A stretch of 64,000 bases of DNA, taken from assembly GCF_000420725.1 (NCBI RefSeq), contig NZ_ATVM01000011.1, positions 35,385 to 99,384 on the forward strand, given 5' to 3'. The notes under the pieces were generated by a model that made no database searches, was not told where the DNA came from, and was given only the letters and a program-made list of their open reading frames with translations. Positions 1 through 11,193 of this stretch are shown here, piece after piece; the first letter of the stretch is position 1; each line of letters starts with the position of its first letter. The stretch comes from Marinococcus halotolerans DSM 16375 (lineage in GTDB: Bacteria; Bacillota; Bacilli; Bacillales; Marinococcaceae). The translations under genes were made by a program, and so were the position numbers.

Positions 1-57
1 GCTGATGAAGAGGAAGCCGCTGAATCATTGACAGAATTTATGAAAAAAGAAATGTGA
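1..57 (+). CDS. crh: C-terminal end of Crh/HPr-like protein (partial)
   Basis: An open frame enters from the left edge and ends at TGA 55-57. It encodes 18 residues that read ADEEEAAESLTEFMKKEM. The pattern of an acidic stretch followed by an amphipathic last helix fits the C-terminus of Crh, the HPr-like catabolite co-regulator phosphorylated on serine. The position supports this, because crh sits near clpP in B. subtilis. The phosphorylated serine and the rest of the protein lie outside the window, so HPr or another protein cannot be excluded. Confidence 0.5.
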   Translation, partial: ADEEEAAESLTEFMKKEM

Positions 58-61
58 ACAT

Positions 62-98
62 AAAAAATCAGGCCGGCGCGATGCCGTCCTGATTTTTT
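62..98. terminator. Bidirectional rho-independent terminator
   Basis: The stem AAAAAATCAGG-CCGGC pairs with GCCGT-CCTGATTTTTT around a 5-nt loop. A-tract and T-tract flank the stem, so it can end both the crh-like gene (forward) and clpP (reverse). Confidence 0.85.
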
Positions 99-107
99 GT
101 ATTTTAC

Positions 108-686
108 TTACTGTCCCATAACCTGGTCTACAAGGCCGTATTCTTTTGCCTGTTCCGCACTCATGAAATTATCACGGTCCGTGTCGCGCTCGATAACTTC
201 AAGCGGCTGGCCGCTGCGGTCTGCAAGAATCTGATTGAGTTTTTCACGCATCTTGATGATGCGGCGGGCGTGAATTTCAATGTCAGCAGCCTGTCCCTGT
301 GTTCCGCCGAGCGGCTGGTGAATCATTACTTCACTGTTTGGAAGGGCATAACGTTTGCCTTCCTGGCCGGCTGTCAGAAGAAAAGCACCCATTGATGCTG
401 CCATGCCGACGCAGATCGTAGAAACCTGTGGTTTAATGTGCTGCATCGTGTCATAAATAGCCATGCCGGCTGTAATGGAGCCGCCCGGGCTGTTAATATA
501 AAGAGAAATATCCTTCTCCGGATCGTCGGCTTCAAGGAAAAGAAGCTGGGCTACAATCGAGTTTGCTACGTTGTCATCGATGCCTGAGCCAAGCATAATA
601 ATACGGTCCTTCAACAAACGCGAATAAATGTCATATGCGCGTTCGCCCCGGTTGGTTTGTTCAATAACTGTTGGTATCAAGTTCAT
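108..686 (-). CDS. clpP: ATP-dependent Clp protease proteolytic subunit ClpP
   Basis: ClpP is the cytoplasmic serine peptidase that forms tetradecameric barrels and degrades proteins delivered by ClpX, ClpC or ClpE. The 192-residue protein has the full family length. The catalytic triad is visible: Ser98 in GMAASMG, His123 in MIHQPLGG and Asp172 in DTDRDNF. The start at 686 follows an AAAGGAGG ribosome-binding site. It is monocistronic, converges on the crh-like gene at a shared terminator, and is divergent from the sigma-54 gene. Its promoter carries a CtsR heptad repeat (see 773-802), so it should belong to the class III heat-shock regulon. Confidence 0.98.
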   Translation of the reverse strand: MNLIPTVIEQTNRGERAYDIYSRLLKDRIIMLGSGIDDNVANSIVAQLLFLEADDPEKDISLYINSPGGSITAGMAIYDTMQHIKPQVSTICVGMAASMGAFLLTAGQEGKRYALPNSEVMIHQPLGGTQGQAADIEIHARRIIKMREKLNQILADRSGQPLEVIERDTDRDNFMSAEQAKEYGLVDQVMGQ

Positions 687-772
687 GAAAAGCGTCCTCC
701 TTTAATGAAATGTATGCCTACATTCATGGTAGTTGTATGGAAAATATTTTTTCCTTCCGCGTTGCTGTTATT

Positions 773-801
773 ATCATAACGCTTTGGTCAATTAAGGTCA
801 A
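773..801 (-). promoter_or_regulatory. SigA promoter of clpP
   Basis: On the reverse strand, TTGACC (801-796) and TATGAT (778-773) are separated by exactly 17 bp. The -35 hexamer lies inside the CtsR operator. Confidence 0.8.
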
Positions 802-802
802 A
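786..802. promoter_or_regulatory. CtsR operator (heptad direct repeat)
   Basis: The sequence ggtcaattaaggtcaaa contains two GGTCAA-type heptads in direct repeat, matching the CtsR consensus (R/G)GTCAAANANRGTCAAA with one weaker half (GGTCAAT). It overlaps the clpP -35 box, so bound CtsR would block RNA polymerase. This is the standard arrangement for clp genes in Bacillaceae. Confidence 0.85.
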
Positions 803-1055
803 TAAAAAGTCTGACCCAATTCCATATGGCTGCACGTCAACTTCCATTCCCTTTATTTTCACAAACATAAACGTTCCGTGCAAATGTTTCACTTCCGTAT
901 AAATCTTAATTTAGATGAAAAATGATCTGACAAACAAACAGCAGACTCAGGTTTATTTTTATATAATGGCAATGACAGAACAAGAAAAAGGGATCGATTC
1001 ATGAAAGAAAAATATGATATGATATAAGAAAGCGTTTTCAACGGAGGTGGAGATG

Positions 1056-2384
1056 ATGGGTTTAGGGCTTGAATTGCAGCAGAAGCAGGAAATGAGTTTA
1101 GTGATGACGCAGGAGTTAAAGCAGGCAATTGCCCTGTTGAAGCTGTCCTCCCAGGAATTATCCGAATATCTGCAGGAAGAAGCAATGGAAAATCCTTTAA
1201 TGGATTTAACACTCCCTTCTATTACCGATGGGGCGTCGCTTTCTGCATCCCGGGCCGCCGCTCCTGTATATAATACGGCATCTGCAGCTGAACATCCGGA
1301 TTGGCATGAGCCGGCGGGGGAGACGCTCGAAGAGTCGCTGCGACAGCAGATCGCGTGCGCCCGTTATAAAGGAAATACCCGGGATATACTTTTGTTTTTA
1401 GCCGGAAACGTTGACGAGCGTGGATACTTAGAGGACATCGAAGGGGAAATGAACCAAAAATTTGGACTGGACAGAGAGGAAAGCGAGCAGTATATTTCGA
1501 TGCTTCAGCAGCTCGAACCGGCAGGAATCGGGGCCAGAAATTTAAAAGAGTGTCTTCTTCTGCAGCTCGAACGCTGCCTGGACACAGATCCGTACATTGA
1601 CCAGGTCGTAGCTGAAGACCTCGAAGCGCTGGGGGCGAAAAAATGGCGCTACCTGCAGCAGAAATATCATCTCACTAAAGAACAGCTGCAGGAAATCTAT
1701 ACATGTCTTCAAAAGCTTTCCCCGCACCCGGGGGATGCGTACCGGCAGGAGAAAACAATCTCCGTGTCTCCCGATGTCCAGGTAGAGGAAATTGACGGAG
1801 AATGGATTGTTACCATTCTGAACGACCGGCTCCCGGAGCTTAAGATGAATGAGAAATACTGGCGTCTTTTAAATCAGGATACCGATGAAGAAGCCAGGCA
1901 GTATGCTATGGAAAAATATAAGCAGTTTCTATGGATTGTTAAAAGCGTTGAACAGCGCCAGCAGACGCTGCAAAAAGTATCAGAGGTGATCGTGGGAGCG
2001 CAGAGCGAATATCTGAAACACGGGGAGGAAAAGCTTCGTCCTTTGACGCTCCGGAAGGTGGCTGAGTTGGCGGATGTGCACGAATCCACCGTTTCAAGAA
2101 CGACGAGCCGGAAGTACATGCAGACGCCCCACGGTCTCATAGAACTGAAGCATTTCTTCTCCTCAAAAATTGCCCGCCCGGATGAAGATGCTTCAAGCAC
2201 CGGAGTAAAAGCTATGATGAAAAAATTGATTAAAGAAGAAAATAAAGAGAAGCCTCTTTCGGACCAGAAGCTTGCTGATCTGCTGCAGCAGGAGCAGCAG
2301 TGCACGATTTCAAGGCGGGCAGTGGCAAAATACAGAACAGAGCTTCGCATCCCGTCTTCCTCCCAGCGGAAAAAGCCGGTGTAG
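1056..2384 (+). CDS. rpoN: RNA polymerase sigma-54 factor
   Basis: Sigma-54 (SigL in Bacillus) directs core RNA polymerase to -24/-12 promoters that need an AAA+ enhancer-binding activator. The glutamine/leucine-rich N-terminal region I (LQQKQEMSLVMTQELKQAI) contacts activators. A central core-binding domain follows, then a helix-turn-helix (VAELADVHESTVSRTTSRKY). The C-terminus has the RpoN box in the form SRRAVAKYR. A GTG at 1047 overlaps the GGAGG ribosome-binding site (1043-1047). The start is therefore ATG 1056 (or 1053), giving 442 residues, normal for a Gram-positive sigma-54. It is a single-gene unit ending in a terminator. No sigma-54 activator is recognised in this window. Confidence 0.93.
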   Translation: MGLGLELQQKQEMSLVMTQELKQAIALLKLSSQELSEYLQEEAMENPLMDLTLPSITDGASLSASRAAAPVYNTASAAEHPDWHEPAGETLEESLRQQIACARYKGNTRDILLFLAGNVDERGYLEDIEGEMNQKFGLDREESEQYISMLQQLEPAGIGARNLKECLLLQLERCLDTDPYIDQVVAEDLEALGAKKWRYLQQKYHLTKEQLQEIYTCLQKLSPHPGDAYRQEKTISVSPDVQVEEIDGEWIVTILNDRLPELKMNEKYWRLLNQDTDEEARQYAMEKYKQFLWIVKSVEQRQQTLQKVSEVIVGAQSEYLKHGEEKLRPLTLRKVAELADVHESTVSRTTSRKYMQTPHGLIELKHFFSSKIARPDEDASSTGVKAMMKKLIKEENKEKPLSDQKLADLLQQEQQCTISRRAVAKYRTELRIPSSSQRKKPV

Positions 2385-2388
2385 CCAG

Positions 2389-2419
2389 AATCCTCCTTGC
2401 AGAAAAAGGAGGATTTTTT
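2389..2419 (+). terminator. Rho-independent terminator after rpoN
   Basis: AATCCTCCTT pairs with AAGGAGGATT around a short loop and runs into TTTTTT. Confidence 0.85.
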
Positions 2420-2490
2420 ATGCATAAAATAATTAATATCCGGGTAACAATAGATTATAGGCAGCATATAAAAAGCAGTGAACATTTGCG

Positions 2491-2519
2491 TTGATTTTCC
2501 AAATATAGATTGCTACAAT
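2491..2519 (+). promoter_or_regulatory. SigA promoter of the cggR-gapA operon
   Basis: TTGATT (2491-2496) and TACAAT (2514-2519) lie 17 bp apart. The CggR operator begins about 40 bp downstream of the -10, inside the transcribed leader, as in B. subtilis. Confidence 0.8.
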
Positions 2520-2558
2520 GAAATTGTGAACAAAACTTTCATTTTTTTATAAAATGAG

Positions 2559-2594
2559 CGGGACAGAAAATGTCTCTGCGGGACTTTAATTGTC
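2559..2594. promoter_or_regulatory. CggR operator (perfect tandem site)
   Basis: The sequence reads CGGGAC-N6-TGTC-N4-CGGGAC-N6-TGTC with every defined base present. This is the full CggR operator consensus, bound by two dimers and released by fructose-1,6-bisphosphate. It lies between the promoter and cggR and should act as a transcriptional roadblock when glycolytic flux is low. Confidence 0.93.
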
Positions 2595-2670
2595 CCGGAG
2601 GGGCAGTGAAGATTAATGATGAGGAGTGGCTTGAAATAAGCTGCTGCCACAGGTTCGGTGGTGTAGCAAT

Positions 2671-3717
2671 ATGTTACGTGACGTATTGGAGATGCAGCGG
2701 AAACTGCAGCCTGATGTGCTTGAAACGTTAGGGAAAAGGTACCGCATTTTGCAATACATCCGCCTGATGCAGCCGATTGGAAGAAGAACCCTTGCCACTC
2801 AGCTATCCACCTCAGAGCGGGTTCTTCGCAGTGAAACAGACTTTTTAAAGCAGCAGGGGCTTATCCTGATTCAAAGCGCAGGTATGCTTTTAACCGAAGA
2901 AGGGAACAAACTGCTCGAAGGGCTCGAACAGGCAGTCAAATATGCTTTCGGGCTCGAGGAATTGGAGCAGAAGCTGGCGGGTTACTTATCCGTCCCGAAG
3001 GTTATCGTCGTTTCAGGAGACAGCGATGAGCTTCCGGTAGTGAAAAAAGAACTCGGCCGGGCAACGGTACAGCAGATGAAAAACCGTGTCCGCCCCGGGG
3101 ACGTGATTGCAGTAGCCGGGGGCACGACGCTTGCTTCAGCAGCTGACATGATGGTGCCTGACGCGAAGTGGCACAACACAATCTTTGTGCCGGCCCGCGG
3201 CGGTCTCGGCGAGAAGGTGGAGATCCAGGCCAACACCATCAGCTCTGCGATGGCCATGAAAGCCCAGGCTTCGTACCGGCTGCTTCATGTGCCTGACCAG
3301 CTGAGTGAGGATACAAGGCGGTCGCTCATGCAGGAGCCCGGAGTACAGGAAGTGCTTGATCTGTTAAAGTCAGCATCACTTGTCGTTCACGGCATAGGGG
3401 AAGCAAAAACGATGGCCGGGCGTCGGACCACAGGTACTTCCCTGCGCAGCAGACTTGAAGAAGAGTCTGCCGTAGCGGAGTCATTTGGTTATTATGTTAA
3501 TCAGGACGGAAAAGTGGTGCACCGGGAAAATACGGTGGGCCTGCAATGGGACGAGCTCCGGTCGGATCAGACAGTGATCACAGTCGCCGGAGGCTCAAGC
3601 AAGGCAAAGGCGATTGACGCTTATATGCGCTACCGCCCAAGCAGCATTTTGATCACCGATGAGGGTGCAGCCAAAGCCATTCTGAGTCAAAGCGATGCAC
3701 CGGAGGCAACTGAGTAA
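2671..3717 (+). CDS. cggR: Central glycolytic genes regulator CggR
   Basis: CggR is a SorC/DeoR-type repressor of its own operon with gapA, pgk, tpiA, gpmI and eno, relieved by fructose-1,6-bisphosphate. The 348-residue protein has an N-terminal winged helix-turn-helix (RYRILQYIRLMQPIGRRTLA, then STSERVLRSE). The sugar-phosphate-binding SorC domain shows VSGDSDELPVVKKELGRA, VAGGTTLASAADMM and VPARGGLGE, and ends with VAGGSSKAKAI and TDEGAAKA. ATG 2671 aligns with the family N-terminus, although the ribosome-binding site is weak (GGTGGTG). A perfect CggR operator precedes it. In B. subtilis the cggR-gapA transcript is cleaved near the cggR end; the 73-bp gap here leaves room for that, but processing cannot be shown. 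Confidence 0.96.
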   Translation: MLRDVLEMQRKLQPDVLETLGKRYRILQYIRLMQPIGRRTLATQLSTSERVLRSETDFLKQQGLILIQSAGMLLTEEGNKLLEGLEQAVKYAFGLEELEQKLAGYLSVPKVIVVSGDSDELPVVKKELGRATVQQMKNRVRPGDVIAVAGGTTLASAADMMVPDAKWHNTIFVPARGGLGEKVEIQANTISSAMAMKAQASYRLLHVPDQLSEDTRRSLMQEPGVQEVLDLLKSASLVVHGIGEAKTMAGRRTTGTSLRSRLEEESAVAESFGYYVNQDGKVVHRENTVGLQWDELRSDQTVITVAGGSSKAKAIDAYMRYRPSSILITDEGAAKAILSQSDAPEATE

Positions 3718-3790
3718 CAGGCAGAACACCTGCCGCATTATGCTGCAGTAGCTTTCACAATTATTTATATTCCAAGGAGGAAAAATTATT

Positions 3791-4798
3791 ATGGCAACAA
3801 AAATTGGTATTAACGGTTTTGGACGTATTGGACGTAACGTTTATCGTGCAGCGTTAAACAACCCGGATGTTGAAGTAGTAGCAGTAAACGACCTGACAGA
3901 CACTGATACGCTTGCTCATCTTTTAAAATACGACACGGTTCACGGCACGCTTGACGCAGAAATCCAGGCAAGCGGCGACAATCTTACAATCAACGGCCAA
4001 AAGCTGACCGTTTTCTCTGAAAAAGACCCTGCAAAGATCGACTGGAAAGGCGTAGACGCTGAAATCGTCGTTGAATCCACAGGTATCTTTACGCAGCGCG
4101 ATCAGGCAGCAAAACACCTTGAGGGCGGAGCGAAAAACGTTATCATCTCTGCACCGGCTAAAGGCGTAGACGCAACATTTGTTGTCGGTGTTAACGAAGG
4201 CGAATTCAAGCCGGACGAGCACAAAGTCGTTTCCAACGCATCCTGCACAACCAACTGCCTGGCTCCAGTAGCTAAAGTACTGGACGAAAAATTCGGCATC
4301 AAACGCGGCCTGATGAACACAGTCCACTCCTACACGAGTGACCAGCAGATCCAGGACGGCCCGCACAAGGACCTTCGCCGTGCGCGCGCTGGCGCTGAAA
4401 ACATCATTCCGACAACTACAGGTGCCGCTCAGGCAGTAGCACTCGTGCTTCCACAGCTTGACGGTAAGCTTACCGGCGGTGCAATGCGTGTTCCTACTCC
4501 AAACGTTTCCCTCGTGGACTTCGTGGCAGAGCTCGACAAAGACGTAACAGTAGACGAGTTGAACAACGCCTTGAAAGAAGCTTCTGAATCTGATGAACTC
4601 AAAGGCATTCTTGGCTACAGCGAAGAGCCGCTCGTATCGAAGGACTACAACGGAAGCGCCTATTCTTCCACAGTAGACGCTCTTTCGACACTCGTTATGC
4701 AGGACAACATGGTTAAAGTAATCGCTTGGTACGACAACGAATTCGGTTATTCCAGCCGTGTTGTGGACCTCGCAGCAAGCTTTGGCAAAAAACTGTAA
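3791..4798 (+). CDS. gapA: Glyceraldehyde-3-phosphate dehydrogenase, glycolytic
   Basis: It converts glyceraldehyde-3-phosphate, NAD and phosphate to 1,3-bisphosphoglycerate in the cytoplasm. The 335-residue protein has the NAD-binding signature INGFGRIGR, the NAD-preferring VNDL turn, and the catalytic cysteine Cys152 in SNASCTTNC. Its place directly after cggR identifies it as the glycolytic GapA rather than the gluconeogenic GapB. A strong CCAAGGAGG ribosome-binding site precedes ATG 3791. Codon choice looks restricted, as expected for an abundant enzyme. A terminator follows at 4821-4855, so part of the transcription probably stops before pgk. Confidence 0.98.
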   Translation: MATKIGINGFGRIGRNVYRAALNNPDVEVVAVNDLTDTDTLAHLLKYDTVHGTLDAEIQASGDNLTINGQKLTVFSEKDPAKIDWKGVDAEIVVESTGIFTQRDQAAKHLEGGAKNVIISAPAKGVDATFVVGVNEGEFKPDEHKVVSNASCTTNCLAPVAKVLDEKFGIKRGLMNTVHSYTSDQQIQDGPHKDLRRARAGAENIIPTTTGAAQAVALVLPQLDGKLTGGAMRVPTPNVSLVDFVAELDKDVTVDELNNALKEASESDELKGILGYSEEPLVSKDYNGSAYSSTVDALSTLVMQDNMVKVIAWYDNEFGYSSRVVDLAASFGKKL

Positions 4799-4820
4799 AT
4801 CATACGTTTAATACTTGAGA

Positions 4821-4855
4821 AAGGGAGGAGAATATTATTTCTTCCTCCCTTTTTT
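4821..4855 (+). terminator. Rho-independent terminator after gapA
   Basis: AAGGGAGGA pairs with TCCTCCCTT around a loop of about 13 nt, followed by TTTTTT. It separates cggR-gapA from pgk and could set the gapA to pgk transcript ratio. Confidence 0.8.
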
Positions 4856-4862
4856 GGGTGTG

Positions 4863-4885
4863 GAGGGGCCGGGTCCCGGCCCCTC
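4863..4885. repeat. Perfect 23-bp GC-rich palindrome
   Basis: Eleven bases (GAGGGGCCGGG) are followed by one T and their exact reverse complement. It is not followed by a T-run, so it is a poor second terminator. It may be an mRNA 3'-end stabiliser or a mobile palindrome. Confidence 0.6.
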
Positions 4886-4898
4886 AAAAATCCGGTAT

Positions 4899-4967
4899 TT
4901 CCGTTCAGGCCGCCGCAGTAATAAAAATAGACGTTCCAGTTTTTTCTGCGGCGGGTAAAGAACGGAA
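4899..4967. repeat. Two-tier inverted repeat between gapA and pgk
   Basis: The outer arms are TTCCGTTC (4899-4906) and GAACGGAA (4960-4967), 8 bp. The inner arms are CCGCCGCAG (4910-4918) and CTGCGGCGG (4946-4954), 9 bp. All pairs are perfect, with a 3/5-nt internal loop and a 27-nt AT-rich terminal loop. It ends 12 bp before an extended -10 promoter for pgk. The function is unknown; see findings. Confidence 0.65.
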
Positions 4968-4978
4968 GTGCAGATTTT

Positions 4979-4987
4979 TGTTATGAT
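4979..4987 (+). promoter_or_regulatory. Possible extended -10 promoter for pgk
   Basis: TG-t-TATGAT forms an extended -10 element 33 bp before the pgk start. No -35 hexamer is recognised. It would give pgk-tpiA-gpmI-eno a CggR-independent transcript. Confidence 0.45.
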
Positions 4988-5020
4988 AGATGAGGAAGAT
5001 AATTTAAGGGAGGTTTGGCA

Positions 5021-6211
5021 ATGGCGTTAAATAAGAAAACCATCCGCGATTTAGACTTGAAGGGCAAAACTGTTTTCTGCCGCGTTGATTTCAACGTACC
5101 AATGAAAGGCGAAAGCATTACGGATGACGCACGAATTCGTGCAGCTGTACCAACAATTCAATACTTATCCGAACAGGGAGCGCGCGTCATTCTCGGCAGC
5201 CACCTCGGACGTCCGAAAGGGGAAGCAGTGGAAGAGCTTCGACTCGGCCCGGCAGCAGCCCGTCTTGGCGAAATTATGAATGTCGACGTGAAAAAGGTCG
5301 ACGAAGTATACGGTGAAGAGGCTAAGCAGGCAGCGGCATCCCTCCAGGACGGAGAAATCTTGCTTCTTGAAAACCTGCGCTTTGAAGCAGGTGAAGAGAA
5401 AAATGATGAAACCCTGGCAAAAAACATAGCATCCCTTGCAGACATTTATGTGAACGATGCATTCGGGGCAGCGCACCGTGCCCATGCGTCCACCGAAGGA
5501 GTGGCACGCCACCTTCCTTCTGCAGCCGGCCTGCTGATGGAAAAGGAACTCGATGTGCTCGGCCAGGCGCTTGAGGATCCGGACCGTCCATTCACAGCAA
5601 TTGTCGGAGGAGCAAAAGTGAAAGATAAAATCGGCGTTATCGATAACCTCCTCGATATCGTAGACAATCTCATTATCGGCGGCGGACTTGCGTATACGTT
5701 TGTCAAAGCGCAGGGATATGAAATCGGCCAGTCCATGCTTGAAGAAGACAAGCTTGATATGGCGAGAGAATTCATGCAGAAGGCGAAAGACAAGGGCGTA
5801 AACTTTTATATGCCAAAGGATGTTATTGTTTCCGATGACTTCAGCGATGATGCGAACACGCAGACAGTAAAAATCGACAGCATTCCATCCGATTGGGAAG
5901 CGTTGGATATTGGACCGGAAACGAGAAAAGAATATGCGAACGTCATTAAAGATTCGAAGCTTGTGATCTGGAACGGGCCGGTCGGCGTGTTTGAATTCGC
6001 TACATTTGAAAAAGGGACTCGCGCAATTGCGGAGGCAATGGCTGAAGCTTCAGGCACGTACACGGTCATTGGTGGCGGCGATTCTGCAGCAGCAGTGGAA
6101 AAATTCGGCCTTGCAGACAAAATGAGCCATATGTCCACCGGCGGCGGAGCATCGCTTGAATTTATCGAAGGAAAAGTTCTGCCGGGTGTGGCAGCACTGG
6201 ATGATAAATAA
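5021..6211 (+). CDS. pgk: Phosphoglycerate kinase
   Basis: It transfers phosphate from 1,3-bisphosphoglycerate to ADP, the first ATP-yielding step of glycolysis. The protein is a two-domain kinase of about 396 residues with the family signature [12 protein letters not shown] near the N-terminus. It also has [24 protein letters not shown], the hinge and nucleotide region [14 protein letters not shown], and the C-terminal glycine-rich loop [13 protein letters not shown]. An upstream in-frame TTG (5015) is too close to the GGGAGG ribosome-binding site (5008-5013), so ATG 5021 is the start. It heads the pgk-tpiA-gpmI-eno run and is 44 bp from tpiA. Confidence 0.98.
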   Translation: MALNKKTIRDLDLKGKTVFCRVDFNVPMKGESITDDARIRAAVPTIQYLSEQGARVILGSHLGRPKGEAVEELRLGPAAARLGEIMNVDVKKVDEVYGEEAKQAAASLQDGEILLLENLRFEAGEEKNDETLAKNIASLADIYVNDAFGAAHRAHASTEGVARHLPSAAGLLMEKELDVLGQALEDPDRPFTAIVGGAKVKDKIGVIDNLLDIVDNLIIGGGLAYTFVKAQGYEIGQSMLEEDKLDMAREFMQKAKDKGVNFYMPKDVIVSDDFSDDANTQTVKIDSIPSDWEALDIGPETRKEYANVIKDSKLVIWNGPVGVFEFATFEKGTRAIAEAMAEASGTYTVIGGGDSAAAVEKFGLADKMSHMSTGGGASLEFIEGKVLPGVAALDDK

Positions 6212-6255
6212 ACAGCCGGAACGTATATTTACTATAATCTTAGCGGGGTGAAACA

Positions 6256-7010
6256 ATGAGAAAACCAATCATAGCAGGCAACTGGAAGATGAATAAGCTT
6301 CACGGCGAAGCAGTGGAATTTATTGAGCAGGTAGCAGGCAAAGTACCGAACGCAGAAGACGTGGAAACGGTAGTGTGTGCACCGGCTCTGTTTCTGAAGG
6401 ATATGAATGAAGCGGCGGCATCGAGCGACGTGAAAATTGGTGCCCAGAATATGCACCAGGAAGACAGTGGGGCATTTACCGGAGAAATCAGTCCGGCAGC
6501 GCTCGCAGACCTGAACATTCCTTACGTCATTATCGGCCACTCTGAGCGCCGCGAAATGTTTAACGAAACCGATGAAACAGTTAATCAAAAAGTAAAAGCA
6601 GCACTGAACCACGGGTTAACACCGATCATGTGCTGCGGCGAATCCCTTGAGCAGAAAGAAAACGGCTCTACAGAAGCAGTCGTGCGCGAACAGATTGAAA
6701 AAGGCTTTGCCGGACTGAGTGCCGAGGACGCTGCAAAAGTGGTTGTCGCTTACGAGCCGATCTGGGCCATTGGTACAGGCAAATCCTCCACTGCAGAGGA
6801 TGCGGATGAAACATGCGGTTCGGTAAGAAAAGCACTTGCCGATCAGTATGATCAGGACACAGCAGACAAAGTACGTATTCAATACGGCGGCAGTGTAAAA
6901 CCGGAAAACATTGAAACGTACATGGCGAAAGAGCACATCGACGGTGCACTTGTCGGCGGTGCCAGCCTGAAGCCGGATGTCTTCCTTGAGCTTGCAGAGG
7001 CGGGGAAAAA

Positions 7011-7014
<4 letters not shown>
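6256..7014 (+). CDS. tpiA: Triosephosphate isomerase
   Basis: It interconverts dihydroxyacetone phosphate and glyceraldehyde-3-phosphate. The 252-residue TIM barrel has Asn9 and Lys11 in AGNWKMN, the electrophilic His95 in IIGHSERR, and the catalytic base Glu167 in [12 protein letters not shown]. The phosphate-gripping loop [11 protein letters not shown] and a final GALVGGASL are also present. The ribosome-binding site is GGGGTGA. Its last four bases (ATGA) overlap the gpmI start, so the two are translationally coupled. Confidence 0.98.
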
Positions 7015-9850
<2,836 letters not shown>

Positions 9851-9861
9851 GTGCTTTTCGA

Positions 9862-9892
9862 CCGCGGCCCGGAATACGGGCTGCGGTTTTTT
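9862..9892 (+). terminator. Rho-independent terminator after eno
   Basis: CCGCGGCCCG pairs with CGGGCTGCGG around GAATA, followed by TTTTTT. Confidence 0.9.
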
Positions 9893-9948
9893 ACAATTGA
9901 ATAAACCACCCCTGCCACAGGGTATACAGCCTGCACTGCTGCATGTGC

Positions 9949-9977
9949 TTGCGCTGCACGTGCTGGTGTGTTACATT
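9949..9977 (+). promoter_or_regulatory. Probable SigA promoter of secG
   Basis: TTGCGC and TACATT are separated by 17 bp, about 35 bp before the secG start. Confidence 0.5.
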
Positions 9978-10011
9978 AATACAAGCGTAATTGGAACGTG
10001 GAGGTGTACGG

Positions 10012-10245
10012 GTGATGATAACGGCGTTGTACGTTGCATTAATAGTCGTTGCGGTCATGCTTATTGCAATTATTTTATTGCAGTCGGGCCGAAGCAGCGG
10101 TTTGGCAGGAGCAATATCCGGCGGAGCCGAACAAATGGTTGGCAAACAGAAAGCGAGAGGCATTGAAGCCTTTCTGATTCAGTTTACGGTAGTTCTGGCT
10201 GTGTTGTTCTTTGTTCTTACCATACTCATCGCCTATTTTGTCTGA
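10012..10245 (+). CDS. secG: Preprotein translocase subunit SecG
   Basis: SecG is the small accessory subunit of the SecYEG protein-export channel. About 76 residues form two membrane helices, roughly 3-22 and 53-75. The conserved cytoplasmic loop between them reads LLQSGRSSGLAGAISGGAEQ followed by KQKARG, as in Bacillus SecG. GGAGG at 10000-10004 suits GTG 10012 or ATG 10015; both give near-normal lengths. It starts the secG-est-rnr-smpB-ssrA series conserved in Bacillus, though a terminator right after it makes it at least partly independent. Confidence 0.95.
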   Translation: MMITALYVALIVVAVMLIAIILLQSGRSSGLAGAISGGAEQMVGKQKARGIEAFLIQFTVVLAVLFFVLTILIAYFV

Positions 10246-10270
10246 CAGACAGTATAGGAAGCTATCTCAG

Positions 10271-10301
10271 CAGCGGACGGTTCCATCGTTCGCTGTTTTT
10301 T
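10271..10301 (+). terminator. Rho-independent terminator after secG
   Basis: CAGCGGACG pairs with CGTTCGCTG (one mismatch-type pair), followed by six T. Confidence 0.8.
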
Positions 10302-10413
10302 CTGTTACCGGCCTATGTTTGTTTTTCCTGTATTTAGTGAATCAAAGAAGCAGGTGGAAGTTTAACGTTTTGGCGCCCGGGCAGCGGTAAATAAAAGATG
10401 AGGGAGCAGTAGC

Positions 10414-11160
10414 ATGAACACAGCAGCTAAAAACAAGACGATTGGATGTTTGTGTCTGCATGGATTTACAGGCTCTCCTTGGGAGGTCGAACCGATTGCT
10501 GAAGAGCTTCGTGCGAATACGGACTGGATAGTGGAAGCACCGGTGCTTCCAGGACATGCATACGGAAGCTTCAGTATTCAAAGCCGTGTTTCCTATGTGA
10601 CATGGATTCATGCTGCTGACCGCGCGGCGAAAAAACTGGCGGCTGCATGCAGCACTCTGTACGTGATTGGGTTTTCGATGGGCGGACTGCTTGCCTGCTA
10701 CGTGGCAGCCCGTTACAAGGTGGAGCGGCTTGTGCTTATTGGTACGCCGATGGAGTATATCAACCCCGGACAGTTTCTGAAAGACATGCTGCTTGTCGCG
10801 AGCGGACGTGTCAGAGGGTCGCTGCATCCCTGGTACGGTGTAGCCGCAGAAAAATTAAAAACTCCGGGATGGGCGCTTCGGGAGTTTCAGCAGGCAGCCC
10901 GCGTGCTGCGCCCGTTTGTTGGAAAAGTAGACTGCCCGGTATTTATTGGCCAGGGTGAAAAAGACGGGCTGGTGCCCGTGCGAAGCGCAGCGCGTATATA
11001 CAAAACGGTGAACAGTCCCGTGAAGCAGTTTGTGCTTTATAAAAATGGCAAGCATTTTCTCTTTCACGGGCCGCACCGGCATGAAGCAGTGAACGATGTA
11101 AAGTTATTTCTAACTTCAGCACAAATAAATGCTGAGAATCTTATGCGAACGATTGATTAA
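10414..11160 (+). CDS. Alpha/beta-hydrolase, carboxylesterase-like (divergent paralogue)
   Basis: This is a predicted cytoplasmic serine hydrolase of 248 residues. The oxyanion-hole motif LHGFTGSPWEVEP and the nucleophile elbow GFSMGG (Ser88) match the Est30/YvaK family. Candidate acid and base residues are Asp in GQGEKDGLVPV and His in NGKHFLFHG. It is a diverged copy of the next gene, which fits the family better. It sits where B. subtilis has only one esterase between secG and rnr. ATG 10414 is preceded by GGGAGCAGTAGC. The substrate is not predictable; short-chain carboxyl esters or monoglycerides are the family norm. Confidence 0.8.
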   Translation: MNTAAKNKTIGCLCLHGFTGSPWEVEPIAEELRANTDWIVEAPVLPGHAYGSFSIQSRVSYVTWIHAADRAAKKLAAACSTLYVIGFSMGGLLACYVAARYKVERLVLIGTPMEYINPGQFLKDMLLVASGRVRGSLHPWYGVAAEKLKTPGWALREFQQAARVLRPFVGKVDCPVFIGQGEKDGLVPVRSAARIYKTVNSPVKQFVLYKNGKHFLFHGPHRHEAVNDVKLFLTSAQINAENLMRTID

Positions 11161-11193
11161 TATAGAAAAGAAACAGATAGGAGATGATGAATC

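Larger units (their letters stand above)
687..1055. other. Intergenic region between clpP and rpoN
   Basis: These 369 bases hold the clpP ribosome-binding site, promoter and CtsR box on the left. A TATAAT at 962-967 could be the -10 of the sigma-54 gene, but no convincing -35 is found 16-18 bp before it. An 8-codon frame (1001-1027) with a weak ribosome-binding site is not supported as a gene. No hairpin or riboswitch was recognised. Confidence 0.5.

Noticed and set aside
1001..1027. Eight-codon frame before rpoN as a leader peptide
   Set aside because: The ribosome-binding site is weak and no attenuator structure follows, so a regulatory peptide is not supported.
1874..2485. 203-codon reverse frame across the end of rpoN
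   Set aside because: It crosses the rpoN terminator and lacks a ribosome-binding site and family resemblance.
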